A stretch of DNA of 64,000 bases. Source: CAVSWT01 sp963782985 (GTDB lineage Bacteria > Bacteroidota > Ignavibacteria > Ignavibacteriales > Ignavibacteriaceae). The stretch lies in contig CAWALU010000002.1 in NCBI GenBank assembly GCA_963782985.1, positions 124,001 through 188,000 on the forward strand, read 5' to 3'. The notes beneath the pieces are model-generated. The model had not been told where the DNA came from, did no database searches, and saw only the letters and a program-made list of their open reading frames with translations. Each line of letters opens with the position of its first letter. The first letter of the stretch is position 1. Below, in pieces: positions 47,722 to 57,423 of this stretch. The position numbers were made by a program, and so were the translations under genes.

Positions 47722-48657
47722 ATGAAAAAAATAACAGTAGTTGGAGCTGGAAACGTTGGCGCTTCCACCGCGCATAGAATTGCTGAAAAACAATTATCTG
47801 AAGAAGTAGTTTTAATTGATATAGTCGAAGGGGCGCCGCAAGGCAAAGCTTTGGATATTTGGGAAAGCAGTCCGGTTGAATTGTTTGATACGAAAGTTAT
47901 TGGAACCAATAATTATAAAGACACATCAAATTCCTGCATAACAATTATAACAGCAGGCTTGCCGCGTAAACCTGGAATGACGCGCGACGATCTTTTATCC
48001 ACTAACGCAAAAATTGTTAAAGAAGTAACAGAGAAAATAATTGAACATTCCCCTCAAACAATAATTATAATTGTGTCCAACCCGCTGGATGTGATGTCTT
48101 ATGTTTCATTAAAGACAAGCGGTTTTGAGAAACACCGCGTAATTGGAATGGCGGGAATTTTAGACAGCGCAAGATTTAGATTATTTATTGCCGAAGAACT
48201 TAATGTTTCTATTAAAGATATCAATGCTATGGTGCTGGGTGGGCATGGTGATTCAATGGTTCCATTAATACGCTATTCAACTGTTAGCGGAATTCCAATT
48301 AGCGAGTTGATGCAGAAAGATAAAATCGAGAAATTAATTGGTAGAACTAAAAACGGCGGAATTGAAATTGTAAATCATCTTAAAAGTGGGGGAGCTTATT
48401 ATGCGCCTTCTGCAGCAGCCGTTGAAATTGTTGATTCAATTGTAAAAAATAAAAATAGGATTCTTCCTTGCTCTGCTTGGCTAGAGGGGGAGTATGGATT
48501 AGATAATGTTTTTTGCGGCGTTCCGATTAAGCTAAGTAAGAATGGAATTGAAAAAATTTTAGAATTAAAATTAACCAATGATGAATTTTCACTTTTAAAA
48601 AAATCAGCTGAGGGAGTTAAGGCGGGAATTAAAAAGATAAATGAATTAATTTTTTAG
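47722..48657 (+). CDS. mdh: malate dehydrogenase (copy 2)
   Basis: This second copy has G-A-G-N-V-G-A, R82 and R88 in L-P-R-K-P-G-M-T-R-D, and H175 in G-G-H-G-D-S-M-V. It is the form closest to enzymes of green sulfur bacteria and Bacteroidetes. It is clearly divergent from copy 1, with differences throughout, so it is not a recent duplicate. The shared intergenic region is AT-rich and has no clear TAnnTTTG element for either gene. Confidence 0.92.
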   Translation: MKKITVVGAGNVGASTAHRIAEKQLSEEVVLIDIVEGAPQGKALDIWESSPVELFDTKVIGTNNYKDTSNSCITIITAGLPRKPGMTRDDLLSTNAKIVKEVTEKIIEHSPQTIIIIVSNPLDVMSYVSLKTSGFEKHRVIGMAGILDSARFRLFIAEELNVSIKDINAMVLGGHGDSMVPLIRYSTVSGIPISELMQKDKIEKLIGRTKNGGIEIVNHLKSGGAYYAPSAAAVEIVDSIVKNKNRILPCSAWLEGEYGLDNVFCGVPIKLSKNGIEKILELKLTNDEFSLLKKSAEGVKAGIKKINELIF

Positions 48658-48674
48658 GTTAAAATTCATAAAAT

Positions 48675-49091
48675 CTATTTTTCTAATTTAAGCTTTAAAA
48701 TTGTCTCAGTTCCTTCAGGCGTAAGGTTATAATCCAGTTCATCCATATACGTCCGCATTAAATACAAACCTCTGCCTGAATCTTTTAATAAATTTTCCGG
48801 TTCAGTCGGGTCGGGAACTATCGCCGGGTCAAATCCCTTTCCTTCATCTTTAACTGTTATTTTCAAATAACCGTCTTCAACCTCGGCATTAATTTTTACG
48901 AGTTTCAGTTTCACATTTTTGTTCGCATGAATTATTGCGTTAGTAGTAGCTTCCGTTACTGCCAGCATAATTCCGGTCATTTTGTCGTCATTTATATTAA
49001 GCTCTTTGCAGAAATAATTAATAAATTCTTCGACAGTGATTAAATTTTTAGGATCACTTTCTATTTCGATGTGAAAATGTTGCTCAGCCAA
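48675..49091 (-). CDS. anti-sigma-like serine kinase / HATPase protein
   Basis: The 138 residues are a stand-alone GHKL ATPase domain of the RsbW/SpoIIAB type. The N-box is E-A-T-T-N-A-I-I-H-A-N, and D-E-G-K-G-F-D-P and G-R-G-L-Y-L-M form the nucleotide pocket. Such proteins switch partners by phosphorylating an anti-sigma antagonist, and no antagonist or phosphatase gene lies next to it. It is 52 bases downstream of the outer-membrane gene on the same strand and may share its transcript. Confidence 0.88.
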   Translation of the reverse strand: MAEQHFHIEIESDPKNLITVEEFINYFCKELNINDDKMTGIMLAVTEATTNAIIHANKNVKLKLVKINAEVEDGYLKITVKDEGKGFDPAIVPDPTEPENLLKDSGRGLYLMRTYMDELDYNLTPEGTETILKLKLEK

Positions 49092-49143
49092 TATTTGCCT
49101 AAATTATTTATGTGAAAATAAGAAAAATATTTCGTTGTTCAAT

Positions 49144-51078
49144 TTAAAATTTCCAGTTCATTTCAAAATTAAAATTAGCTTGTTCGCGATTCAAATTATT
49201 GGCGGCAGAAATAAATTCATACCAGCCGTAAAAATTTAGCGACAAGGAATTTCTGATCTGCAAATTCATTGCAGCGACGGGACCAATGCTTGAGTATTCA
49301 GTTTCCAAAATTTTTTCTTTGCCGTTAAATGTATAAGTATTAATAGAAAAATATCTAACTCCCGCTGAAAATAATATCTCCTTTATTTGAACGGCTAATT
49401 TTGGTTCCGAATAAATCTCGCTTAAAAATCTATTTGGATTGGTGGTAAAAGCCTTCCATTTTAAATTTCCTTGTTCAGACAGCTTAATGTAACCAAACAT
49501 TTTAAACATAACCTTTTTTGACAATTTTATGTTTGATGAATCTAACGCCGAAAATTGTCTGAATGAATAACTATGAAAATTAGGATTTAATTCTTCAAAA
49601 TCATACACAGTATAATTTGCAGAAACTTCAAATGAATTGAAGGATGTAAAATTTTTGCCAATATAATTCCCGCCCGAAGTCAGTTTTAATATTCTATTAA
49701 TATTATTGTTGGAACTTTTTTCCGCAAAGATGTAAACTGTGTGGTTTACGGTTCCTTCCAGACTTAAAAATGTTTCAAAAAACGGAGTTAAAAATTTTGA
49801 ATATTTTAACTTCAAAATTGAAAGAAGCTCGTCTCTATCATCAAAATTATCGTTGCTCGGCGTATCATACTTTAATTTATTTTGAAGAAAACTAAGATAA
49901 AATTTATCACTGTTAGAAATTTTCATATTTCCCCAAAATGAAAAAGACGCTCTTGCTGCGTTATTATTTTTTGAATTCTCTTCAGTTTGTCTTTGGTCAA
50001 AATAAATTTCGTTTACTCCTTCAAATATTTTTGTTAAATGCTGCTCGTCTCTTCCTGAAAAAATCACGCGAACGGCGCCGTCAAAAAAAACGCTGTTATA
50101 ACTTGTTAAAGATTCTAATTCCAATTTTAATTCATTTATTCTTGTATCAAAAATTGATTTATTACTCAAAGGCAAACGGTAGCGCGTATCTCTATCAATA
50201 TTTCGGTATGAAACTCTGCCTATTATATCGAGAGCAAAAGTATTTAAAAAATTTGTATGCTGAAATCTATCCTGCAGAATATAATTTGCTTCAGTTCTGC
50301 TTTGAATATTATTAGCTACGTTAAAATTTTTTGAAGTGATTGAATCAGCCTGAAAATAAAAATCTTTTTTATTCAGCGCATAATTAATAATTATTTGATT
50401 TCGGACTTCATCTGTAAAATTATTAATGAGCTTAAAATCAAAATACCGCAGCGCATTTTTACGGGGTGAAATATCTTCATTCCTAAATTTAAATTCTGAA
50501 TAAATATTAAAATCAGAAATACTAAAGTTATTTAGTACAGCTTCGCTTCCATATAAATAGCCGTAATCATTTTGTCCAATTTGACGATTATTCATATAGC
50601 CTGCGTAAGGCGTTATTATTAATTGATCGATTGGATTGATTTCAGAAAACAAAGCGGCGTTTGAAACAGAAGCGGAATTAATTTCAATTTTTCTGCTGTC
50701 GGATAAAATATTGTTGTGTACAAATAATCCGAGCTTAAATGTTTTTTTAATTTTATATGCGGAGGAAAGTGAAAAAGATTGTTCGTCTCTAATACTTTTT
50801 TCAGACGAGTTTACAAATGAAGAATTATAAGCCTCCGAAAATTTTACATTTATTTTTTCAAATTCTTTATTCAATAAAAATATGGAACGAAGCGAATAAG
50901 TATTTAATTGTTTATTTAATTGAGTTGAAAGCAGGTTTAGTGGATTACGCGTATTTATAAATTCCAAACTATCCACTTGTACTTGAGAGTAATTTGGAAC
51001 GGAAAATATTCCCGCAAAAATAAATATTAAAATTATTTTTGGATAAGCTGATAGAAATTTGTTTGAAATAATTGCCAT
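49144..51078 (-). CDS. exported protein, probable outer-membrane beta-barrel, unknown function
   Basis: I do not recognise a family. The N-terminal hydrophobic segment (about 13-32) ends V-P-N-Y-S-Q. The remaining 600 residues are rich in asparagine, phenylalanine and tyrosine with many alternating strand patterns, and the chain ends N-F-E-M-N-W-K-F, an outer-membrane-barrel type C-terminus. There are no enzyme motifs, plug domain or T9SS tail. It is 44 bases downstream of a fibronectin-domain lipoprotein and probably forms an envelope pair with it. Confidence 0.6.
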   Translation of the reverse strand: MAIISNKFLSAYPKIILIFIFAGIFSVPNYSQVQVDSLEFINTRNPLNLLSTQLNKQLNTYSLRSIFLLNKEFEKINVKFSEAYNSSFVNSSEKSIRDEQSFSLSSAYKIKKTFKLGLFVHNNILSDSRKIEINSASVSNAALFSEINPIDQLIITPYAGYMNNRQIGQNDYGYLYGSEAVLNNFSISDFNIYSEFKFRNEDISPRKNALRYFDFKLINNFTDEVRNQIIINYALNKKDFYFQADSITSKNFNVANNIQSRTEANYILQDRFQHTNFLNTFALDIIGRVSYRNIDRDTRYRLPLSNKSIFDTRINELKLELESLTSYNSVFFDGAVRVIFSGRDEQHLTKIFEGVNEIYFDQRQTEENSKNNNAARASFSFWGNMKISNSDKFYLSFLQNKLKYDTPSNDNFDDRDELLSILKLKYSKFLTPFFETFLSLEGTVNHTVYIFAEKSSNNNINRILKLTSGGNYIGKNFTSFNSFEVSANYTVYDFEELNPNFHSYSFRQFSALDSSNIKLSKKVMFKMFGYIKLSEQGNLKWKAFTTNPNRFLSEIYSEPKLAVQIKEILFSAGVRYFSINTYTFNGKEKILETEYSSIGPVAAMNLQIRNSLSLNFYGWYEFISAANNLNREQANFNFEMNWKF

Positions 51079-51122
51079 CTATTGGAGTGTATATTATTCA
51101 AAAATAAATTTTTTTCTATTCA

Positions 51123-52094
51123 TCATTTTATAGTAAACTGATGAAGCTGAGAAACACTGTTCGGCTCAGAATCGCTTGACGTATAAACTGCAATGCGCCA
51201 ATAATAGGTTTTATTATTTTCTAAATAAGGCGGGTTAAATTCAACCTCGATTGTATCATTTATAATATTGGAATTAAATTTTCTGCTCCAAAAATTTCCG
51301 TAGTATTTATTTTGCTGAACAATAATTTCATAGGTTGCGGGAAGGGCTATGGCGTTAATTTTAAATTGGTTAAACGCATTTGTGTTTTCATTTTCATTGG
51401 GGAAAATAATTTTTGGAATTCCAATTATTTGATCGCTTACTAGTTCACTTTCAACGCTAAACAAATTCCCTTTGTCAACGGCAATAATTTTATAATAATA
51501 TGTAGCGTATAAATTCAAATTATTTGTATCGGAAAATTCGGGAAGATTGGATGATCCGATTAAATTTAAACTATCGGGCATAAAATTTATTTCAGCGCTT
51601 CGGTAAATATTATATTGCTTAATGTCGCTTTCGTCATTGGGCTGCCATCTTAAATGAATAGAAAAAACACCCTCCAAATTTTGGCCTATAATATTTATAA
51701 ATCTTGGTTTTTTAGGTTTGAATTTATTAATTGGTTTTGCAGCAATAGCTGAAGACTGAGAACTTTCATGATTGTAAATATCCACAGCGCTAATTTTATA
51801 AAAATATTCAGTTTCATAATTAAGCGAATCGTCAAAAAAATAATTATTGGCTGTGAAAAATATTTTTTCAAAAGCGCTGTCATTTACACTGCTGCGGTAA
51901 ATGTTGTAACCCTTAAAATCCGGCTCGCTGTTGTAAATCCAATCTAAAATTACTTCGGCGTCGCCTTCAAAATAAACTGAAATTCCTATGGGAACGGCTG
52001 GAGGAATACCGTCGTCAGCGTTCGAAATATTTATAGGACGCTCGCATCCGAAAAAAAATATTATAAAAGTTAAGACGGTTAAAATAATTTTCAT
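51123..52094 (-). CDS. lipoprotein with fibronectin type III domains
   Basis: The lipobox F-F-F-G-C puts the lipid cysteine at residue 17. Two fibronectin type III domains (about 30-120 and 130-225) share Y-N-I-Y-R-S and a Y-Y-K-I-x-A-V-D end strand, and a third immunoglobulin-like module closes the chain (about 230-323) with T-Y-Y-W-R-I-A-V. It probably sits in the outer membrane and binds a surface partner. It is the first gene of the run that includes the probable barrel protein and the HATPase. Confidence 0.78.
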   Translation of the reverse strand: MKIILTVLTFIIFFFGCERPINISNADDGIPPAVPIGISVYFEGDAEVILDWIYNSEPDFKGYNIYRSSVNDSAFEKIFFTANNYFFDDSLNYETEYFYKISAVDIYNHESSQSSAIAAKPINKFKPKKPRFINIIGQNLEGVFSIHLRWQPNDESDIKQYNIYRSAEINFMPDSLNLIGSSNLPEFSDTNNLNLYATYYYKIIAVDKGNLFSVESELVSDQIIGIPKIIFPNENENTNAFNQFKINAIALPATYEIIVQQNKYYGNFWSRKFNSNIINDTIEVEFNPPYLENNKTYYWRIAVYTSSDSEPNSVSQLHQFTIK

Positions 52095-52277
52095 AAAAAA
52101 ATAAATTCAAATAATAAAATAAAATATATAGATTACTAAAGATTTAACAGCTATAAATTTATTTAATTTTAGTTTGATCTGCATCTTACTTTGGGTTAAT
52201 TATTATTCTTATGTTCATTCGAAAATCAAAATATAAAATTATAATTGCGCTAAATTATTTAACAGAAAATTTATGTA

Positions 52278-54092
52278 ATGAAGAAAGACGGTTTTTCATT
52301 TAAAGAAAATATAAAAGCTATGGGATTGGTGTTTGGCGATATCGGCACAAGCCCCATATATACGTTAACAATAATCTTCAGTATAACCGTCCCCACGGAA
52401 CAAAACATGTTCGGAATTCTATCTTTAATATTTTGGACAATGATAATTTTGGTAACCGTTGAATACGCCTGGCTGGCAATGACGCTCAGCATTAAAGGCG
52501 AAGGGGGAATAATTGTGCTTAAAGAAATTTTAACAAGTAAAATTAAGAAGGGGAGGAAATATGCTTTTGTAACTTTTCTCGGTTACCTTGGCGTATCTCT
52601 GCTGTTCGGCGACGGCGTTATTACTCCCGCAATCAGTATTCTATCAGCGGTAGAAGGCTTGCAGCTTATACCGGGCATTTCACACATTTCAACGCAAACT
52701 ATAATTTTAATAACCATTGGAATTACAATTATTTTATTCGCATTTCAATTTAAAGGCACTGATAAAGTTTCATCTTTGTTTGGTCCAGTTATGCTGCTAT
52801 GGTTTTTGTCTTTATTTATTAGCGGGCTTTTTTCTTTGGCTGAAAAGCCCGATGTATTTTTAGCGTTAAACCCTTATTACGCTGCAAGATTTTTATTTAA
52901 CCATGGGTTAGTAGGATTTTTTGTTTTAAGTGAAGTTATACTTTGCGCAACCGGGGGAGAGGCTTTGTACGCGGATATGGGACACATAGGAAGCAAACCG
53001 ATTAGACAAGCATGGGTATTTGTCTTTATAGCTTTGGTTGTAAATTATTTTGGACAAGGCGCGTTTGTTATTCATCATTCTGTAAACAAAAGTATTCTTT
53101 TTGCAATGGTTAAAAATTATTCTGAATGGTTTTATATTCCATTTTTAATTTTAACTTTATTTGCTACAATAATTGCATCGCAGGCAATGATAAGCGCTGT
53201 AATGTCTTTAGTATATCAGGGAATTACAACTAAAATTTTCCCTTTGATGAAAATTAAATACACATCCACAGAACTTAGATCTCAAATTTATATAGGCACA
53301 GTAAACTATGGTTTACTAATTGCAGTGCTGTTGATGATTTTTATTTTTCAAACGTCAAATAATCTTGCGGCGGCATACGGACTCGCGGTTACGGCCACAA
53401 TGACTATTAGCGGTTTGTTTATGATTTGGATTTTCCATTTGAAAAAAACCTATTTAAAAATGATTGCCGCCGTAATTGTTTTTATTGTGGATATACTTTT
53501 TCTAATCTCCGTATTTAATAAAATTCCAAGCGGCGGATACTGGTCAATTATTATTGCCTCAATTCCATTGGCGGTAATTTATATTTGGCATATAGGGCAG
53601 CGCGCTCTTAGACGAACTTTTAGAGATTTGAAGCTTGATACTTTTTTAACAAGCTATATACAAATTTATGAAACTAAAAAATATATTGATGGAACCGCGC
53701 TTTTTTTAGTGCAAAATATTAAAAGGGTTCCCGCTTATGTTTCTCACTGTATCATAAAAGCAAATATTATTTATGAAAAAAATATTTTTATATCCATAAA
53801 AATTTTAGACGAGCCTTATGGAATTGATCATAAAATTACCAATGATTTAGGACCCGGCTTATCCGCGATAGAAGTTTATGTCGGATATATGGAATACTTT
53901 ACTCTCTCTTCAATTTTAAAAGATGAAAATATTTCTTCCAAAATTATTTTTTATGGCGATGAGGAAATTCTTACCAGGAAACCTCAGTATAAAATATTTT
54001 CATTTATGAAAAAGATCTCGCCGAGGTTTGTAAGATTTTATGATTTTCCTTATAACCAATTGCACGGGGTTGTAACTCGTTTTGAACTTTAA
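52278..54092 (+). CDS. kup: KUP-family potassium transporter
   Basis: Kup takes up K+ (or Cs+) with protons across the inner membrane. Twelve helices fill about 1-435, with the hallmark G-L-V-F-G-D-I-G-T-S-P-I-Y at the first helix and G-D-G-V-I-T-P-A near 108. The cytoplasmic C-terminal domain (about 440-604) is present. A weak TTACTTTG element lies upstream. It stands alone. Confidence 0.93.
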   Translation: MKKDGFSFKENIKAMGLVFGDIGTSPIYTLTIIFSITVPTEQNMFGILSLIFWTMIILVTVEYAWLAMTLSIKGEGGIIVLKEILTSKIKKGRKYAFVTFLGYLGVSLLFGDGVITPAISILSAVEGLQLIPGISHISTQTIILITIGITIILFAFQFKGTDKVSSLFGPVMLLWFLSLFISGLFSLAEKPDVFLALNPYYAARFLFNHGLVGFFVLSEVILCATGGEALYADMGHIGSKPIRQAWVFVFIALVVNYFGQGAFVIHHSVNKSILFAMVKNYSEWFYIPFLILTLFATIIASQAMISAVMSLVYQGITTKIFPLMKIKYTSTELRSQIYIGTVNYGLLIAVLLMIFIFQTSNNLAAAYGLAVTATMTISGLFMIWIFHLKKTYLKMIAAVIVFIVDILFLISVFNKIPSGGYWSIIIASIPLAVIYIWHIGQRALRRTFRDLKLDTFLTSYIQIYETKKYIDGTALFLVQNIKRVPAYVSHCIIKANIIYEKNIFISIKILDEPYGIDHKITNDLGPGLSAIEVYVGYMEYFTLSSILKDENISSKIIFYGDEEILTRKPQYKIFSFMKKISPRFVRFYDFPYNQLHGVVTRFEL

Positions 54093-54108
54093 TCCGCCAT
54101 TGCGGATT
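54091..54108. repeat. short perfect palindrome after kup
   Basis: AATCCGC and GCGGATT pair around CATT, starting at the kup stop codon. No T-run follows, so it is a weak terminator at best or a REP-type element. Confidence 0.5.
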
Positions 54109-54129
54109 GACCTTCCATTGTTGTTTAAA

Positions 54130-54160
54130 TTGACTATAAATCAATTTTTAGATAACTTTG
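54130..54160 (+). promoter_or_regulatory. Bacteroidetes-type promoter of nuoA-F
   Basis: TTG (within TTGAC) is followed after exactly 20 bases by TAACTTTG. It has the same two boxes and spacing as the rplU promoter, and lies 40 bases before nuoA. Confidence 0.82.
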
Positions 54161-54200
54161 AAACCATTAAAAATGAATAAAAAATCGAAAAATAAATTTA

Positions 54201-54569
54201 ATGATTGAGCAGTATATACCTATTTTTCTAGTAATTGCGGTGGCTGCAATTTTTGCCGGCGCAACTGTTTTTTCATCGGGAATTTTTGGACCGCAAAGAC
54301 CCAACACCGAAAAAGAATCAACTTATGAAAGCGGTATGAAGCCGGTAGGTTCAACAGATGAACGGGTTTCAGTAAAATATTATTTGGTTGCAATGCTCTT
54401 TATCATTTTTGATATTGAAGTAATATTTGTTTATCCCTGGGCGGTTCAATTTAAAAAAATGTATGGTGAAATTGGAGCGCCGGTTTTTATTTCGATGGTT
54501 GTATTTTTATTTGTGCTAGAGCTTGGATATTTATATGTGTATAAGAAAGGCGGATTCAAATGGGATTAG
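54201..54569 (+). CDS. nuoA: NADH-quinone oxidoreductase subunit A
   Basis: NuoA is a membrane subunit of complex I at the junction with the peripheral arm. Three helices flank the loop with Y-E-S-G-M-K-P and F-I-I-F-D-I-E-V, all diagnostic. The stop lies 10 bases inside nuoB. Confidence 0.95.
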   Translation: MIEQYIPIFLVIAVAAIFAGATVFSSGIFGPQRPNTEKESTYESGMKPVGSTDERVSVKYYLVAMLFIIFDIEVIFVYPWAVQFKKMYGEIGAPVFISMVVFLFVLELGYLYVYKKGGFKWD

Positions 54570-55081
54570 AAGCTAAATTAAAACAAGATGGTTTTTTAAC
54601 TACAACAATTGACGCTCTTGTTGCCTGGTCAAGAGAGAATTCTGTTTGGCCAATGCCAATGGGTATTTCCTGCTGCGCTATCGAAATGATGGCGGTCGGC
54701 GGAGCAAAATATGATATAGCGCGTTTTGGTTCAGAAGTTATGAGATTTACTCCGAGGCAATGCGATTTAATGATCGTCGCTGGAACTGTTACTTATAAAA
54801 TGTCTCACGTTGTGCGAAAAATTTATGATCAAATGCCCGATCCCAAATGGGTAATTGCTATGGGCGCCTGCACTTCTTCCGGAGGAATGTATCGATCATA
54901 TTCAGTGGTGCAGGGAATAGACCAATTTCTGCCTGTGGATGTCTATCTTGCCGGTTGTCCTCCTCGTCCTGATAATTTATTAAATGCGCTTATTCAAATT
55001 CAAGAAAAAATAGGCAGAACCAGAGCGCGTGATTTTCAGGATAGAAAACTTTCTGAATTATCTGTCGTTCAAAATAATTAA
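54560..55081 (+). CDS. nuoB: NADH-quinone oxidoreductase subunit B
   Basis: NuoB holds the terminal N2 [4Fe-4S] cluster that passes electrons to quinone. The ligands C38, C39, C104 and C133 are all present, in G-I-S-C-C-A, G-A-C-T-S-S-G-G and A-G-C-P-P-R-P. The start overlaps nuoA. Confidence 0.97.
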   Translation: MGLEAKLKQDGFLTTTIDALVAWSRENSVWPMPMGISCCAIEMMAVGGAKYDIARFGSEVMRFTPRQCDLMIVAGTVTYKMSHVVRKIYDQMPDPKWVIAMGACTSSGGMYRSYSVVQGIDQFLPVDVYLAGCPPRPDNLLNALIQIQEKIGRTRARDFQDRKLSELSVVQNN

Positions 55082-55090
55082 AGAAAAATT

Positions 55091-55579
55091 ATGGATATTA
55101 AAGAAACTTTAAACGCTAAGCTAAAAGAAAAATTCCCCAATATTACTTTTGAAGTTGTTGAATATAAAAATGAATTAACTTACGCTTTCGATAAAAAAAA
55201 TATTGTTGAAGTTTGCTTGTTCTTAAAAAACGACAGCGTACTTAAATTTGATTTTTGTGAAGACATAACCGCCGTTGACTGGGCGCGAAGAAAAAATAGA
55301 TTCACTGTTGTCTATCATATTTATTCATTAAAAAATAAATTTAGACTTCGCCTAAAAGCAGATGTTGATGAAGCTGATTGTAATATCAATTCGGTTGCTT
55401 CTGTTTGGAAAACTGCTAATTGGCACGAACGGGAAACGTTTGATATGTACGGCATTATCTTTAACAACCATCCTGATTTACGAAGAATGTACATGCCCGA
55501 AAATTTTGAATATCACCCGCTGCGAAAAGATTTTCCATTGATGGGAATTCCGGGTTCATTATCACTTCCAAAAAAATAA
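55091..55579 (+). CDS. nuoC: NADH-quinone oxidoreductase subunit C
   Basis: NuoC is the 30-kDa subunit of the peripheral arm. The signature E-R-E-T-F-D-M-Y-G-I with H-P-D-L-R-R is present near 115-140. It is separate from nuoD here, whereas some bacteria fuse the two; the gap is five bases. Confidence 0.95.
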   Translation: MDIKETLNAKLKEKFPNITFEVVEYKNELTYAFDKKNIVEVCLFLKNDSVLKFDFCEDITAVDWARRKNRFTVVYHIYSLKNKFRLRLKADVDEADCNINSVASVWKTANWHERETFDMYGIIFNNHPDLRRMYMPENFEYHPLRKDFPLMGIPGSLSLPKK

Positions 55580-55584
55580 AGATT

Positions 55585-56838
55585 ATGGAAAAATTAAATA
55601 AAGACGAAGTTCATCCTAAAATTATAGAAGCGCTGCTTGGCGCCGACAGCGATGTAACTGTTGAAGACGCATTAGAAAATGAAATGATATTAAATATGGG
55701 ACCCCAGCATCCTGCAACCCACGGCGTGCTTCGCGTTCTCTTAAGATTAGACGGCGAAACTGTAATTGCCAGCGTCCCTGAACTCGGCTATCTTCATCGC
55801 GGTTACGAAAAGATGGCTGAGAATATGAGCTACTATGAATTCATTCCTCACACTGATAGGCTGGATTATCTTTCTCCGTTGTCAAATAATGTTGCATGGG
55901 TTTTAGCCGTAGAAAAGTTAGCCGGTATTGAAGCTCCGCCGCGCGCCCAATATATAAGAATGATTATTCATGAATTATCGCGCGTTGCATCTCACTTAAT
56001 CGCCATTGGAGCTCTTGCAATGGATGTTGGCGCATTAACTGTTTTTTTATGGACGTTGAGGGAAAGAGAAAAGATTTTAAATATTTGGGATATTATGTGC
56101 GGCGCTCGATTCACCACCAGTTACACGAGAATTGGGGGAGTTGCAAATGATATTCCGCCCGCAGCGCTTTCTGAAATAAAATGGTTTATTAATCAGTTTG
56201 ATGAGAATTTAACTGAATGCGAAAGTCTCCTAAACAAAAATAGAATTTTTATTGAACGCCTGGAAAACGTCGGCGTAATAAATTATGATGATGCAATTGA
56301 TATGGGCTTAACAGGTCCGAGTTTACGAGCTAGTGGAGTTGAACATGATTTGAGGCGTTCTGATCCCTATTTATTTTATAATGAAATGGATTTTAAAATC
56401 CCCGTTTATACTGAAGGCGATTGTCTCGCTCGTTATTTCTGCAGAGTTGATGAAGCGCGTGAGAGCATTAAAATTGTAAAACAAGTTTTGGATAAAATGC
56501 CGCAAGGTGAAGTTATTGCAAATCAACCTAAAAAAGTTCTTCCGCACAAAACTGAAATTTATTCTAAGATGGAAGAACTTATTCATGATTTTATGATTGT
56601 TAATTTTGGGATAAATCCATCGGTTGGAGAGATTTATCATGCAGTTGAAAATCCTAAAGGAGAACTTGGATTTTATTTAGTAAGCAAAGGCGACGGTCAT
56701 CCTTGGAAGTGCAAAATTCGCAGCCCCAGTTTTGTTAATCTTCAATCGCTGCCGCATTTAATAAAAGGTCAAATGGTTTCAGACGTTGTTGCAATTATAG
56801 GAAGCATTGATCCGATTATGGGTGAAGCGGATAAGTAA
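55585..56838 (+). CDS. nuoD: NADH-quinone oxidoreductase subunit D
   Basis: NuoD is the 49-kDa subunit that forms the quinone site with NuoB. It shows G-P-Q-H-P-A-T-H-G-V-L-R near 37, the quinone-site histidine region, G-Y-L-H-R-G-Y-E-K near 71, and the C-terminal S-I-D-P-I-M-G-E-A-D. A gap of about 100 bases separates it from nuoE. Confidence 0.96.
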   Translation: MEKLNKDEVHPKIIEALLGADSDVTVEDALENEMILNMGPQHPATHGVLRVLLRLDGETVIASVPELGYLHRGYEKMAENMSYYEFIPHTDRLDYLSPLSNNVAWVLAVEKLAGIEAPPRAQYIRMIIHELSRVASHLIAIGALAMDVGALTVFLWTLREREKILNIWDIMCGARFTTSYTRIGGVANDIPPAALSEIKWFINQFDENLTECESLLNKNRIFIERLENVGVINYDDAIDMGLTGPSLRASGVEHDLRRSDPYLFYNEMDFKIPVYTEGDCLARYFCRVDEARESIKIVKQVLDKMPQGEVIANQPKKVLPHKTEIYSKMEELIHDFMIVNFGINPSVGEIYHAVENPKGELGFYLVSKGDGHPWKCKIRSPSFVNLQSLPHLIKGQMVSDVVAIIGSIDPIMGEADK

Positions 56839-56940
56839 ACTGATAAGTACAAAAACAAAATTAAAAGATATTCGTTACCATACTGATCTTAATCAAATTG
56901 TGGTTTTATTAAAAAAAAGTAAAAATTTCTAAAGTGAACT

Positions 56941-57423
56941 ATGAGCTTTAAATTTTCTGAAGAAAACCAAAATAAAATAGAAGCGATATTAAAAAAATAT
57001 CCTTTTAAAAAGCCTGCTGTTATGCCTTTGCTATGGCTTGCTCAGGAACAGAATGGATGGATTTCAGGAGAGGTCATGAGCGAAATTGCCGCCATTCTGG
57101 AAATGCCTAAGGAAGATGTTCTAGGCGTTGTAACCTTTTATACGATGTATTTTCAAAAACCAATGGGTAAAAATCATATACAAGTTTGCACAAATGTTTC
57201 TTGTATGCTAAAGGGAGGCTATGAAGTTTTTGATAAAGTAAAGACAAAACTTGGTATAAAAAATATGGAAGTAACCGATGATCATAATTTTTCTCTTGAA
57301 GAAGTTGAATGTATGGGCTCCTGCGGAACTGCTCCAATGATTGCTGTTAATGAAGATTATTATGAAAATCTTACGCTCGAAAAAGTAGATAGTATTTTAG
57401 AATCATTAAAGAATACAAATTAA
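56941..57423 (+). CDS. nuoE: NADH-quinone oxidoreductase subunit E
   Basis: NuoE carries the N1a [2Fe-2S] cluster, with cysteines in Q-V-C-T-N-V-S-C and V-E-C-M-G-S-C-G. It works with NuoF. The stop shares a base with the nuoF start (TAATG). Confidence 0.96.
   Translation: MSFKFSEENQNKIEAILKKYPFKKPAVMPLLWLAQEQNGWISGEVMSEIAAILEMPKEDVLGVVTFYTMYFQKPMGKNHIQVCTNVSCMLKGGYEVFDKVKTKLGIKNMEVTDDHNFSLEEVECMGSCGTAPMIAVNEDYYENLTLEKVDSILESLKNTN

Noticed and set aside
56822..56932. A 36-codon open frame starting with GTG inside the end of nuoD and filling most of the nuoD-nuoE gap
   Set aside because: No ribosome site, very lysine-rich AT-driven composition and no family resemblance; probably chance.
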